Translations under genes and position numbers: made by a program | The notes under the pieces: generated by a model | Seen by the model: only the letters and a program-made list of their open reading frames with translations | Database searches by the model: none | What the model was told of the DNA's origin: nothing | Shown: positions 1 through 11,401 of the stretch, piece after piece | Layout of the letters: each line of letters starts with the position of its first letter | Position numbering within the stretch: position 1 is the first letter of the stretch | Assembly (NCBI GenBank): GCA_000827495.1 | Contig: KN817569.1 | Location: forward strand, 62,001 to 126,000 | Source of the DNA: Hypholoma sublateritium FD-334 SS-4 | Lineage: Eukaryota; Basidiomycota; Agaricomycetes; Agaricales; Strophariaceae | Reading direction: 5' to 3' | DNA length: 64,000 nucleotides

Positions 1-139
1 ATGGTCGATTACAACCCACGACCATCCTCCATAGACAGTATACTATCGACAATTTCCGTGAGTAACAGCGATTCCTCCAACCAGCAATGCAATTGACAAT
101 GACTGCATCCGTCTACTTAACCCTATCCAGTCAGAATCT

Positions 140-3100
140 ATGGTTGAGATCAAGCGTACTGATGCTTCTGGCCCCAGCCAGATCAGGGCGGTCCACGGAG
201 ACGACGACAAGTATCGTCTCGTATACAGCAAATCGAAAGTATACGTAAATCCAACCGCCTACTCGAGAGACAACATACCGGGGTTTGTAGCGCTCGTCAA
301 GCGGGTAAGCACTGACAAGTGTTGTCCATGAACATTTCCCACTAACGTGCTTCCAGGAAGCAGTGAATCCCGTATACCTTTTGGCATGGATCCCAGAGAA
401 TCTGTTAAACGAAAAGGGCACATCGGAATGGGACAAGTTTGTCAAGGTCGAAGAGCAGGTTAGTTCGGTGGAGGAAGACGAAGGTGCGTCATAGCTGTGC
501 AACAAGACATTCTATAATTGATTTATTATACGGCTCAGATATCGTATTCATTGATCTCCCAACGCAACGCGCAGAATCATACGCGTTCTCTGTTCCCTTA
601 ACTTCAATATACTCTCTCATCGTTAGCCCACCATCGCTATCCTCTTGGTGTGAGTATTGTTCTTACCTGTTCACTTACCCGTTGCCCTTCCTGACCCGGA
701 ATGCACCAGACGGATCTATAGGGATTAACTTAATCAACGGAGACACGCTACCCACTCTACACTTCCACGACGACGAATCGCATTCATTCACCTTCCAGAG
801 TCCCAGGTCGCCTCAGAGTAAAGAGCCTAATGTAACACCATACCCGCCACCACCTACTGAAGGATCGTCTCATATTCCCAAAAGTGTAAATTCCTGGGGT
901 GGCGAAGATCTTTTGTCTCGACTGCGAAGCTATGCGCATTTGTTGCGGTCCACCCTGCAGCCTACACTGTTCCTGATTGACCCCTCTCGTGCTGACATCG
1001 AAGCGCATAGCACGCAAATATTTTCCGACGATGCTGTCGACGATATCCTTGGTCAGTCCTCGTATGCTAACTCCCACTCCCCCATCCCCGCCCACCGCCG
1101 GCCAAGGCCAATCAATGGCTCGTCTAATACACCCAATCCCTATTCCCAACGCTCTTCCGTTTTACACCGGTCATTAGGTTCTCCAAGCTCTCCCCAGAAT
1201 CCTTCGTCGCAAGCAAGAATGGCCTTGCTCCAGTCGTTTTCAAACATTACACGCGCAACGCGTCATGCTGCTCAGAACATTCTGTCGCATCCGCTTGCGA
1301 AGCCAATTGTGCCGCATCTTCCTGACCCAGTGCGCAGCCTTGTCAACGCGAACGGGGAGTGGGAATGGGGCAGCTGGGTAGAGAAGGGCGGCGTCGGAGA
1401 ATTCGAAAGTGCACGAGTGTACCTTGCGCGCTGGGCGAGAATCGTGGCAGAGGAAGGTGAACGGGCCAGGCGAAAGGAGGCCCAAGCGTTACCGGCTTCT
1501 TCGTCGGGCGCCGTGGAGGAGGATTCGTCTCTGGGAATCTTCGAGCTGTTGCACTCGACTGCGAACCTCCCGACGCCGAAGTCGACGCGCGATCCCTCTC
1601 ATCCGGTCGACGAGAAGATGTGGCAAAGTTGGTTTGACAAAGATGGAAAGCCGACCATAAGCAGCGAAGAGATGAGGCGAGAAGTGTTTCGCAGAGGCAT
1701 CAGTCCCAAGGGAACTCTGCGGCAGAAAGTCTGGCCTTTCGTTCTTGGAGTCCTTGAGTGGGACGTCACTGCAGAAAAAAGAGGGGAATCGTGGCAAGCG
1801 AAAATGTTAATGATTTATAGTCTGCTGCGACGTTGTCCACTGACAATTAATCTATAGAAAAAAGTATCACGAAGTCACTGATGAATGGTGTGGTGTCCCA
1901 GAGGTATTCGACAGCACAAAAGTCCTAGAAGTAGGTTGTTCCTCCAAAGTTCACCGTCCTAAGCTTACTTTGTCTCGTAGGAACGGCATAGAATTGATGT
2001 TGACTGTCGGCGAACCGACCGAAGCCAGCCAATGTTCTCTGCGCCCGCGGAAATACCAATCACCGACCTCGACGACGAAAAGGCACCTCATCGACCCTAC
2101 TCCGTCATCTCACCGAACATACAAGACATCGGAGCACAATCACCAAGCAACGAGCATGTAGATAGAATGGCAGCTATTCTGCTAACGTACAACTTCTACG
2201 AGAAGGAATTGGGTATGTCCTACTGCCTTGTAAGTATATGTTCTCCTTATTCTGAATGCCTTCATACTATACAGGCTATGTCCAGGGGATGTCGGACTTA
2301 TGTGCACCTCTCTACATTGTGATGGCCGGCAACGAAGAGATGACCTTTTGGTGTTTTGTAGAAGTTATGAATCGCATGGTAAGTAAAGTATGTGTGCAAT
2401 CCCCTCCTTTGCGCTCATCACATTCACAGAAACAAAATTTCTTACGGGACCAAAGTGGAATGAAACGGCAGCTGTCAACCCTTCAACAACTAATCGAAAT
2501 CATGGATCCTGAGCTGTTCAGACATTTGGGTATGTGCTGCTAGAGTTTTACTTTGCAATTATAGTTAACGGACATTGGCAAAAGAAAAAACTGACGCACT
2601 AAACTTATTTTTCTGCTTCCGGTGCGCCTCTCTGTCTGCTACCTACAGGTTATATTTAACTGATGGCTATGTTTTAGATGGGTTCTCATTACATTCAAAC
2701 GTGAATTTCCCTTTGATGATGTTCTCCGCTTGTGGGAAGTCCTGTGGACGGATAACTATACCAGCGGATTCGTACTGTTCGTTGCCCTTGCAGTACTCGA
2801 ATCTCATCGAGACATGATCCTTCGCTATCTTGTAGAGGTACGAATCCTACCACTACTCAAGCATAACGGATTTCCCAACTGATTCGGCGTTTTAAACAGT
2901 TTGATGAAATTCTCAAGGTGAATAACGCCAGAACCTTTTCCCTGTATATTTTCTTATCTTTGAAAACAGTACTGCAACGAACTCAGCATGACAATTGAAC
3001 TTGACACTACTCTAAGCCAAGCGGAGGTCCTCTACCTGTCATTTGCGCAGCTCGTCGCCGACATTGATCGTCGGAAAGCCGAGCAGTCACGGCCTAGTGC

Positions 3101-3221
3101 AAATACCAACCTATTGCGAAATAGGAACGCGTCTGCAGCGGCTAAACTGGCAGCGACAAACCTCTCCGCGCTGCAACTCTCCGATGACCTTCGTGACCTC
3201 CTGAAGAAGGCTCAGCCATGA
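140..3221 (+). CDS. GYP7/TBC1D15-type Rab GTPase-activating protein
   Basis: The product should stimulate GTP hydrolysis by Rab GTPases (Ypt7/Rab7 in the yeast GYP7 family) in endosome-to-vacuole traffic. I chose the ATG at 140 because it opens the conserved N-terminal region (MVEIKRTDASG) of the Rab-binding DUF3548 type. The first exon ends at about 303 and roughly ten short introns follow. The TBC domain lies in the C-terminal half. It shows the entry motif RRGISPKGTLRQKVWP (about 1690-1737), the arginine-finger motif IDVDCRR (about 1990-2010, IxxDxxR form) and the glutamine-finger motif YVQGMSD (about 2278-2300), so both catalytic residues are present. A C-terminal stretch ending in LLKKAQP closes at 3221. 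The segment between the N-terminal domain and the TBC domain is serine/proline-rich and probably disordered. Joined length is about 830 residues, usual for the family. The TBC motifs make the family near certain; the exact Rab substrate is inference. Confidence 0.93.
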
Positions 3222-3817
3222 TCCGCCTCAATGTACATCTACTCAATTCCTTTCTAATGAAATCACAGCAAACCCCAAATCTTGTATAGTCGTTGGCTCT
3301 ATATTGTACTCATGTAGCATTATTATTCACGCATATCTTCGCATGTCAGGTATCTTGATGGTTAGACCCTCCTTGCTCTCTATTGTCGTCTTGTATATAT
3401 AATCTGCATCTCTCTAGTTTCAGGAGACGTATCCCACAGAAGTATTCAAACGTTGGCAAAAGGTTCAAGTTTTCATCTTTCCTCGAATTTTGCTCGATAG
3501 ATTCTACAAAATATAAAATAAGTTCGGACATTCTCGACGACAAAATCCCCACCGTCGTCCCAATGAAATGGCTCAACACTTGCGAAGACCCTGGTCTCTC
3601 GGTGACACCTGCATCCACGACCCGCGTGAAGAGAGGGTAGAAGTTTAAACTTGGATTTGATAAGATAAGATTGCACAAAGCAAAACGAACAAGTGTCGAA
3701 CATGTCACCGGCAAGTGCAACGTAATCTTTGTCCAGAACTATTCGTCCCTAGCCCGTTAAGCACATAGGCTACTGACTGGACCCGCTGCATATACCTTGG
3801 AACTTGCACACTACCTA
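3222..3817. other. intergenic stretch between GYP7-like gene and aprataxin gene
   Basis: This AT-rich stretch holds the 3' untranslated region of the upstream gene and the promoter and 5' leader of the next. Short reading frames are present on both strands but none has fungal-like intron structure or recognisable residues. A short upstream ATG at about 3701 opens an eight-codon frame (MSPASAT, stop) ahead of the aprataxin start and could act as an upstream ORF if it lies in the leader. Confidence 0.5.
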
Positions 3818-4727
3818 ATGTCGCATCTCAAGATACTTCAATCGTATGCTAAGCGCTCACCAGAATCCTTCCCAGCGTCCATCTTATTCGGCCATTCCGC
3901 AAAGAACATAACAATTTTCGATGGCTTCCCCAAATCCAAGTTCCATTTCCTCGTTCTTCCAAGGGCCTCAGAGACAGATTTGAGTTTGTCTGATCTCGGT
4001 AGTCTTCACGCGCTACTCAAAGCCGACAAATCCAAGGCAAAGGAGGTCGTCGCGGCGCTCGCGGACGACGCTCGGGGCGTGAGGGGAGACATCGAACGCG
4101 AAATGGTCAAGCACTACGGGTTCAAGTGGGACGTGTGGACTGGATTCCACGCAGCTCCGTCGATGGTGTGCGTACTGCAATCTCTCTGGCGCATAAACTA
4201 TTTCTGAACGCTCCCTTAGACATCTGCACCTGCACGTCCTCTCTGCGGACTTGTGCTCAGATAAATTGAAGCATAAGAAGCATTACAATTCATTCCACCC
4301 CAAGTTGGGTTTCTTTTTACATCTAGATGATGTTCTTTCATGGTTCGATGCTGAACCTACATACTATGAACATATGGTGAGCATGAAGAAATTGCATCTT
4401 CTCATTGTCGTGCTGCACAACTGCAAGATTTGTTTACATCATAAACCCCGTTGCCAGGTGAAGCAACTTGGTTCAATGAAAGACTTTGAGGCGAAGTTGA
4501 AAGAGGGTCTTACCTGCTTTCACTGCTACAAAGAAATGAAAAATATACCAATTCTGAAGGATCATCTTCAAGAGGAGTGGGATAAGCTAGCCACCAAAGC
4601 AAGTCGCAAAAGAAAACGTAAGGGCGAAAGCGCCGACGTTGCAGTCCCCGAAGAAAAGGGTCTCTCAGACCAGGAGAAAACGTTGAAAAGGGCAAAATCT
4701 GAGGCCACTGAGAACGTCGAGGCGTAA
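3818..4727 (+). CDS. HNT3: aprataxin-like DNA 5'-adenylate hydrolase (HIT domain plus zinc finger)
   Basis: Aprataxin/Hnt3 removes AMP from 5' ends of abortive DNA ligation products during nuclear DNA repair. The joined protein, about 240 residues, has the HIT domain (ILFGHSAKNITIFDGFPKSK near the start, typical of the family) and the catalytic histidine triad HLHLHV, which is formed across an intron joining about 4170 to 4220. The triad is followed by LKHKKHYNSF, matching the aprataxin lysine-rich signature. At the C-terminal end a zinc-finger motif CFHCYKEM...LKDHLQEEW (about 4517-4580) fits the C2HE finger that binds DNA. A basic tail (KRKRKG) could be a nuclear signal. No FHA domain is present, as expected for fungal Hnt3. 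I prefer the ATG at 3818; an upstream exon cannot be excluded. It is convergent with the next gene (141 bp between stops). Confidence 0.9.
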
Positions 4728-4868
4728 AAACGTTTTACAATTTGGTATCGGTTCCATTGTTAATGAATTACATGATCTAGAGACATAACAGCTGCGCATA
4801 CAATGCAGTGGAATTCTAAAGTCATATTTTACATGTCCAACTCATCTCTGTGGGAAGCATCCATGCAT

Positions 4869-6656
4869 TCACTCAGTCACTGCTTCAGGGATGGTCTTCA
4901 GTCTGGCTACCCGAGACCGTTCGGTGGCCTTGCGAATGGCCCATGTGAGCTCATATGTTCGAACAGCATCTATGAAATTTTGATGGGTGACATCTCAAAG
5001 TTATTGGACAGTGCATATACCTTCATAGGAACTGAGGATTTGGCTAGCTTCGGGATCTTCTTCAATATCTTCAATGACGTCGATTAAGTTGGAAACTTCA
5101 GAGAAGAACGGATCATCGTCCGCAAAACGAATGGTGGTTTCATTGTCGTCGCCGGGCTTGCGAACATAAAGAACGGGCTGCACATAAGGATTGACAAGTC
5201 TAAGGAAAATGTTCAGCGCGTGATTCTGAAGAAAATCAGTGTCGATTGATCAAACTGACTTGAGGGAGTATCCATCAGCATAAACTTCAAATTCACAGCT
5301 GTAGTTGTGGCCCTGGAGGGCGACAATATGCGTAAAGTTTCCTACCGCACCGTTGTCGTATTTCCTGTTCCAGTGCCCCATGTTAGTCGCAAAATGTACC
5401 CTGATTGTGTTCCGTTTCTTACCAAACGGCCGATGTCACTCGGGGGATGCGATTCTCAGGCGCAATCTTGGATTCGTCAACAGCAATCTTGGAAAGTCGT
5501 CCGGCATTTTCATCCCACTCAAGGGAATGAGCGTGGACACTGTCAATATCTACTTCGCCGCCAAAGTAGCGCGACAAATCGCAGAAGTGAGTTCCTTGTT
5601 CGATAACCGGGCCGGCGCTAAATTAAAGAAACATACGTCATTAGTCAAATTTTGAAATAGATTGTGGGGTGCGTGGGGCAAGCTTCGGCCCTTATCTACC
5701 TTTTGGACTTGTCCCACCAGTCTGGCTTTGCGATAGATTCGTATGCGCAAGCGTAGCGCGCGATGGTGCTCATTACGGTGAGGTTATTTTCGTCGATAAT
5801 TTGCTTCATCATCTGCACGGCCTTGAGATAGCGCAGCATATATCTAGGGTGCAATTAAATTGAGAATCCAAGCTCCACAGAGGTAAATGAACAGTTCTTA
5901 CCCTACGGAGCATACGGTGTGGGAATCAGAGATCATTTTTGCAATCTTGAATCCCTCATGAATCTCATCCTCGGGGCCAGTAGCGATGGGTTTCTCGATG
6001 AACATAGCGACTCCTGGGAAGTGTTGCAAGATCTGCAGTTCGAGGTCGCGACCAGGCTTCAAGGATCCGCGATACATGGGAGGGGTGCCGACGATGATAG
6101 CTCGTGGCTTGTCGCGCGGGTTCATGTTTCGCACGAAATCGTCGAGCGTTTTGAATACGCGCGTGCCCTGGTACGCCGACACCACGAACGAGTCGCATTT
6201 CTTCTGCAGGACAGCTGTGGCGCGTTCAATCGCGGGATCAATCAAGGCGACGACCTTGAGACGCGGTCCAAGTTTGCTATTTTTCGCGGTTCACGTTAAC
6301 AATCGTGGCTATCAGAAGTTGCACGTACTGCTCGAAGCGGAAAGAATGATTCCAGGGTCCTTCGTCGGATCCTGGGGAATGATGATATTTAATAAATCGA
6401 TAAAATTTGTACAGATCGGCGAGCGCACCAAACATAATATTGCCAGCCCCGACGAATACCACATTGAAGTCGTCTGATCCACCAATGTGGGAAACCCTGC
6501 ACACAGATATTAGAGTAATTTCGTTGATATGGACAGCACGTACTTGTCCATGGGCACGAGCCTCGAGGGGTCAATGGAGGGGCGCCGCGATTCAAATTGT
6601 GCAGTAGAACTGCGGCGACTGGAGCCACGACGCTCAGAAGGTCTGCGATTGGCCAT
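4869..6656 (-). CDS. Gfo/Idh/MocA-family NAD(P)-dependent oxidoreductase
   Basis: The protein has a Rossmann fold near its N-terminus: VVFVGAGNIMFG gives the GxGxxxxG dinucleotide-binding motif (about 6430-6465). Downstream come a conserved AIIVGTPPMYRG segment and the diagnostic FIEKPI motif (EKP) at about 5985-6005, then the family's C-terminal alpha/beta domain. The start at 6656 (MANRRPSERRGSSRR) precedes a short basic, serine-rich, probably disordered leader that ends at an intron before the Rossmann fold. The last exon ends KTIPEAVTE, stop at 4869-4871. Joined length is roughly 480 residues with about six introns. The substrate is unknown: the family includes sugar, inositol and diol dehydrogenases, and nothing in the sequence picks one. 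No signal peptide or membrane segment is seen, so a cytosolic enzyme is likely. It is divergent from SPC24 across a 573-bp gap. Confidence 0.85.
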
Positions 6657-7229
6657 TATGTCTGTTGTCGGTCAATACGACGAGAAGGATGTGGGAGGAT
6701 ACGGTGGGAAGGAAGGAAATGGGGCCAGCTTGTGACCGATTAGGCTTATGTACTCGCGAGATCGGAGTCGGACCAGATATCCTCTGTTGGAGCTCATGCA
6801 TGGAGCAAGTTCGTGCGCCCGGGCGACCGCTTTGCTCCGCGGTGACCCTATCGTTCCCATCGCGTATCTCGTCTTTTCCCCCTTGCCCAAGCATCCTCAG
6901 GGAGTCGTCGTGTCAGACTTAGTGAGTTGGCCACGTGGACAACGATGGGCATAGGCAGGGTATAGGCTAAGGGGGGTCTTCTCTTGATGCTGTCGACCTC
7001 GAACTCGATGCTCTGTGATAAAGTCCTTGATTGGCCAAGGTGGCTATTTACGCACACAATATGCCTTTGACTAGTACTTTGTGGTCATCACCTCCGAAGA
7101 CAACATGGGCCGAATGCCAAATTTAGCATACATCGCGCAGTGGTCGCGTCGATCATGTGATATCATTTCGCGTTCTGGCGGCGAAATCAACTTTCGAACT
7201 GCATCCTCCTGCAGATTACTTGTATTCCA
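6657..7229. promoter_or_regulatory. divergent promoter region between oxidoreductase and SPC24
   Basis: The two genes start head to head here. Several overlapping short frames exist on both strands but none looks coding. An inverted CCAAT element (ATTGG) sits inside the partly palindromic stretch CCTTGATTGGCCAAGG at about 7022-7037. No clear TATA box was found. Confidence 0.45.
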
Positions 7230-8061
7230 ATGGCGCCTAATTCCTCAATGATTGATGTCCAGGAAGCTACGTCAGTACCCTCGAATCTCCCAGGCTCTCC
7301 GAATACATATTAAACCCACTCCTTCCAACTCACAGCAAACTGATCCGCGAAATGCTTCCCATAATGAATCCTGACGAAGATTATCTCACAATCGTCGCAG
7401 CGGAAGAGACAATGACGCTCACAGCGGCCCGGCGGAAAAAAGAGCTGGAGGAAGGACACGCGAGGCTAAAGGGTGCGCATTCTGCCCTTTGAATCGAGCA
7501 ATGTAGTCAAAATATCGGATGCACAGCTCTCAATCGCGCTCTGGAAGCTGCCCGCGTATCTTCAACCAGACCGGCATCCGTGCCCACAGAACAGGCGCAT
7601 ATATCTACTCTTAATGATCTGGACAGCAGCAGGCTGTCTCTCGCGAAGGCAATCAGCGATGCGGAGACATCCTTAGGCAGCAAAGACGCCGAACTCTCGG
7701 CCTTGAAGGACAAAGCTCGACAACTTGAAGTGTATGATCCTGCTGTGGATCACGAGAAGGAGCTTGATGGAGCCACGTACGCCTTGGTCATAGCCACCAA
7801 GCCAGCACGCTAACGTCTTCATGCAAATAGCTTACGATTGGCACTCTTCAAAGGGATGGGATTTGATCCAGTCATGGACAATGATGGTCGAACGGTGAAG
7901 ATGATCATCAGTATGCCATAATCCTCCCTTGCTTTAGTCTTCGAGATAATTAAAACTATATCTTAGGCTCACAATCAGGCGACGTCCACACCGTGGATTT
8001 CACAACTGGAAAACGTGATGAGGAGTACACAGAAGAATTGTGGCACCTAGCTCGCTCATGA
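7230..8061 (+). CDS. SPC24: kinetochore protein Spc24 (NDC80 complex)
   Basis: Spc24 pairs with Spc25 to anchor the NDC80 complex to the inner kinetochore and so links chromosomes to spindle microtubules. The gene begins at ATG 7230 (MAPNSSMIDVQEATKLI) and has four short introns. The joined protein is about 200 residues, the usual fungal Spc24 size. The N-terminal half is a long coiled coil rich in Leu, Ala, Lys and Glu (LEEGHARLKALNRALEAA, then a second stretch ending in KDKARQLEVYDP). The C-terminal globular domain reads LRLALFKGMGFDP, with the FKGMGF motif, then MIISSQSGDVHTVDF, and ends LWHLARS with TGA at 8059. The domain order and C-terminal motif match the Spc24 family well. It is convergent with the CAF-1 gene and divergent from the oxidoreductase. 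Confidence 0.9.
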
Positions 8062-8308
8062 GCCTGGAGAGTGCTTGGATGCAGTTTGAGAGCACTTTAA
8101 TTTTACTAATTTATTTTCATGTAGTCAGTTGTATTTCAACCAATAATTTGTATTATACTAGTAAAGATAGTGTACTCGGAATGAGTATAGAAAGGGTAAG
8201 ATACTGTCGATTGGACGAAAATCTCGGCCAATGAGGAAAAGAACTAAAAACAAGATAATACATGTAAAGCAGCGATGAACCAAGGAGAGGTATACATATT
8301 TGATTGGT

Positions 8309-11194
8309 TTACGAAACTGAAGATTGATTCTGCTTCATATCAGCGGTAATTCTGCATAACATACACAATATAGCAAAGCACACTCACCATTAGCTGAATG
8401 TTGGGCTTGAGGATCCAAACTTTCTTGTCTTTGCATTTTTCACCCACTTCACGGACTTTTGCTTCAATGGCAACTTTCTTCACTTTGAATTCACGTAAAT
8501 CAAGATATATTGACTCCACCAGGGAAGTGATGCTCGATGCTTGTAGCTGGGCAATCTTCGCAAGAAGCATATCCATGTAGATGTCCGGAAAAGAGGCCTT
8601 TGATGTTGCCGGGACTTTTTTCGGAGCGTTCAAAGTATTCGTTGAGATATCAAATGGTTCCGATAAGGCTTTCGAGGTCGTTAGGCGGGGAGGGAGGGCA
8701 GGGACAGCAAATACGGGCTGGTTTTGCGTATCCTGAGGTTCGACCGTCTTGCTAACATGCCTGGCTTTATAATCTTCAAGACAGCTGGAGACAAATGTGA
8801 AAGGGTCCATTGAGAGAGGAGTATCTGTTAATCACATGATTAGTATTAAATCTAGATGGCTGCAAAGTTACCCGAGGCACTAACCGTTCATAAGTCGGAT
8901 AGCGTAAGGCCTGAATGGTTCGTATGGACATTGTCCGATGGTAGTTTCGAATACCGGACCTTTGACAAATGGCACCAGTGGCACAACGACTTTCCGCTTC
9001 TTTCCTATCTTGTTTTCCGAGTCTTCGGCCTTGCGTTTTGGCGGAGGCGCATGAAAACCATCTAAGAGAGGTGGCGAAGCGCGACCTAGAAGCTCAAGAT
9101 CGGGCTCCTCGTCATCGTCGACTAACCAACTATCCAGATCTGAATCCTGTTCCTCAGCATCCACATCCTCCTCTTCGCCATCGTCCACCACATCCTCGCC
9201 TGCAGGTTCTTCTTCCCATTCTTCTCCACTGTCATAGGCATAATCAAAGATCAGACTGTCTTTTGCGAAGGGAGTGCGAGGGCCAATAATACGGGAACTG
9301 CGCGTCCATGTCCCGAAGTAACCTGGTCGTGCATCTGTGTGGAAGCAAAACGCCTTCGCAGGTAGAAATCTACGGTCGGAGAGTTTGGCTATGATTTCTC
9401 GAACGAGGTCATCGTTACCACTGATTTCTGCTTCGGATAGTTGCGACATGAGATCCCTCACAGACAGTGGATGATAGACTTTGAAGCCTCTTTCGCGTCT
9501 AATTTGTCCGGTGCTGCGAGGACGTGATGCGGGGGTTGATGAAGGAAGGGTCAACAGAACGTTCTTCAAGCGTGCTATTATTCAAGATAACTTAGTTCGG
9601 GCAGCGACGGCTGTCAAAGGTTCAACTTACCTTCCGCCGACATCGATTTGAGCACGGATTCAGATACTGGAGGATCCAGCATTTCTATGTCTGAGTCATC
9701 TTCCTCGCTGTCAACTAAGATTACATCCTTCTTGCTCGATGTCCGCGACGCAGCTCTGCGCAACCGCTTCTTCTCTGCTAGGAACCAATTGGAAGGGGCA
9801 AGTGTTTTATCTTTTTGCAAAACAAATGGCTTAAATGTCTTTTCGAAGTCTGACCGGATTGTGGATGGTCCTGCGACTGCACTTTCCTGAACTGTTGCTG
9901 GTCGTGATATTGTTTTCGTGGGTTTGACGAAAAATTTAGCCATAATGGACTGAGATTTGTTGTGTGCGTCTCTCTCCTTCTTCTCCTTTTCTAGCCGTGC
10001 TGCTTTCTTCTCCAAGCGCTCCTTCTCCTGATGGGAAGGACCGCGAATGAGAAGATATTCGATAATTTGTATGATTAATTTCTGACCTTGGCTACTTTTT
10101 CTGGATCTTGAACTTTCTTCGGACGCGATGTCTTGATTTCGCTTTGCTAGACAGGTATTAGTGATGATATAGAGAATGAGAGATATAGTTTACTTTGTCG
10201 TTTTCAACTTCCTCTGCTTTCTTCTTTCCCTGCTTCTTTGTTGACTGAGGTACAGTTTTACTCTCATCCGCTCTCGTATCTGATGATTGAGCGGCCTGAG
10301 GTTTATTGAGTTCTTTGGCAGGTAATTTGTTCGTTCCTTTGGGGTCAAGGATGATGTCGCGTTCCTCCTGAGTCAAGGCCTCAAATAAATCACTCAGATC
10401 TTTCTTGGCTTGGATACGTTCCAGACGTCGAGTTTCTGCTTTATCCTTGCTGTTCTTCGGCAGCCAATCCATATGCTCGCTCCTTGTCTCCCAGCGCCAG
10501 ACGCAAACTGCTGCTGGAATTTTCGCGACCAATAGCGCGTCGAGGCCATAGTTGTTACGCGTTAACACTTGCTCAATAGCTTTCTCGACTGTGGAGAGGG
10601 GGAGGGCAGCGGTGGTGGCAGTCGTGATATCACCGTCGTCTTCTTCGTCAAGAGTGGGCAGGAGTTCTTGATGTATGTGTTTGCATAGCACCGGCAATGC
10701 CTTGTCACTGAAGGTTGCTCGCCATGTTAGCGGATCGTGCCACCTCACAGTCAAGAAACGCACCTTTCGTGCGCCAACTTGGCAATTAAGGGCTTGTGTT
10801 CGTCGGGGATGGATGTAAGTGGAGGTTCACGAGCCTTGATACGTTCCTCCAACATGTCACGGAATTTGACAATTTCTGAGAGTGCGCATGGGCAAGGGTA
10901 TCAACGACATGCAGGAGGGCCGCCTAACTCACCCTGCAGAGTTTCGGATTGCTTTTCCAATGATAGAGGTTTCTGCCTGAAGTAAACCTTCCCATTCTTT
11001 AACTCAACTAGTGATGATTTATCTTGCTTTTCTACAAGGTCAAAACACGTCAGTTCTGAACATAGACGCGATACATCGCACATCCTGACTTTCTACCACA
11101 GCGGGCGATTGAGCTGTTCAGGACGCGAATGTTGAGCAAGCCCATACATTTGAGGGCCTAGGATCTCACCTTTTGTAGTTTCCGAGGCCGACAT
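8309..11194 (-). CDS. RLF2: chromatin assembly factor 1 large subunit (CAF-1 p150/Cac1)
   Basis: CAF-1 deposits histones H3-H4 on newly replicated DNA and is recruited by PCNA. The start is ATG 11194 (MSASETTK), followed by introns. A middle region is rich in Lys, Glu and Arg (MEKKAARLEKEKKERDAHNK, about 9956-10015), the KER-type segment. It is followed by SIMAKFFVKPTK, which resembles a PIP box. The conserved CAF1A core reads KAFCFHTDARPGYFGTW and then RTPFAKD and DYAYDSGEEWEEE (about 9190-9360), followed by a long acidic tract. A C-terminal helical region (FPDIYMDMLLAKIAQLQ) matches the winged-helix-like end. Joined length is about 800 residues. The 3' end has two readings: an intron to 8327 with a stop at 8309, which I prefer, or a stop at 8340 by read-through or a 36-base intron. 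Confidence 0.9.
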
Positions 11195-11401
11195 TGCTGT
11201 CCGCTAGTCGTGAATACGTGTGACAGGGAGGTAATGGAGGTGATTCGGTAGTAAATGCAATTTGGTACGCACAATTGGGGTACAAAAAGCGTCCGTGAGA
11301 AATATTGACGCGTCGTGACTACGCATGCCGTCACGCGTTCGTGACACTTTCATTCCTCCGAGTCTTCGTTCGTCGTCGACTCGTACTCCTCAACAGCTGC
11401 C
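11195..11401. promoter_or_regulatory. 207-bp bidirectional promoter CAF-1 / RFC2 with two MCB boxes
   Basis: This short gap is the only space between the start codons of two S-phase genes on opposite strands. It contains two exact ACGCGT hexamers at 11308-11313 and 11333-11338, the MluI cell-cycle box bound in yeasts by MBF (Mbp1/Swi6) at the G1/S transition. Co-regulation of both genes at S phase is inference from motif, spacing and gene function. Confidence 0.6.
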
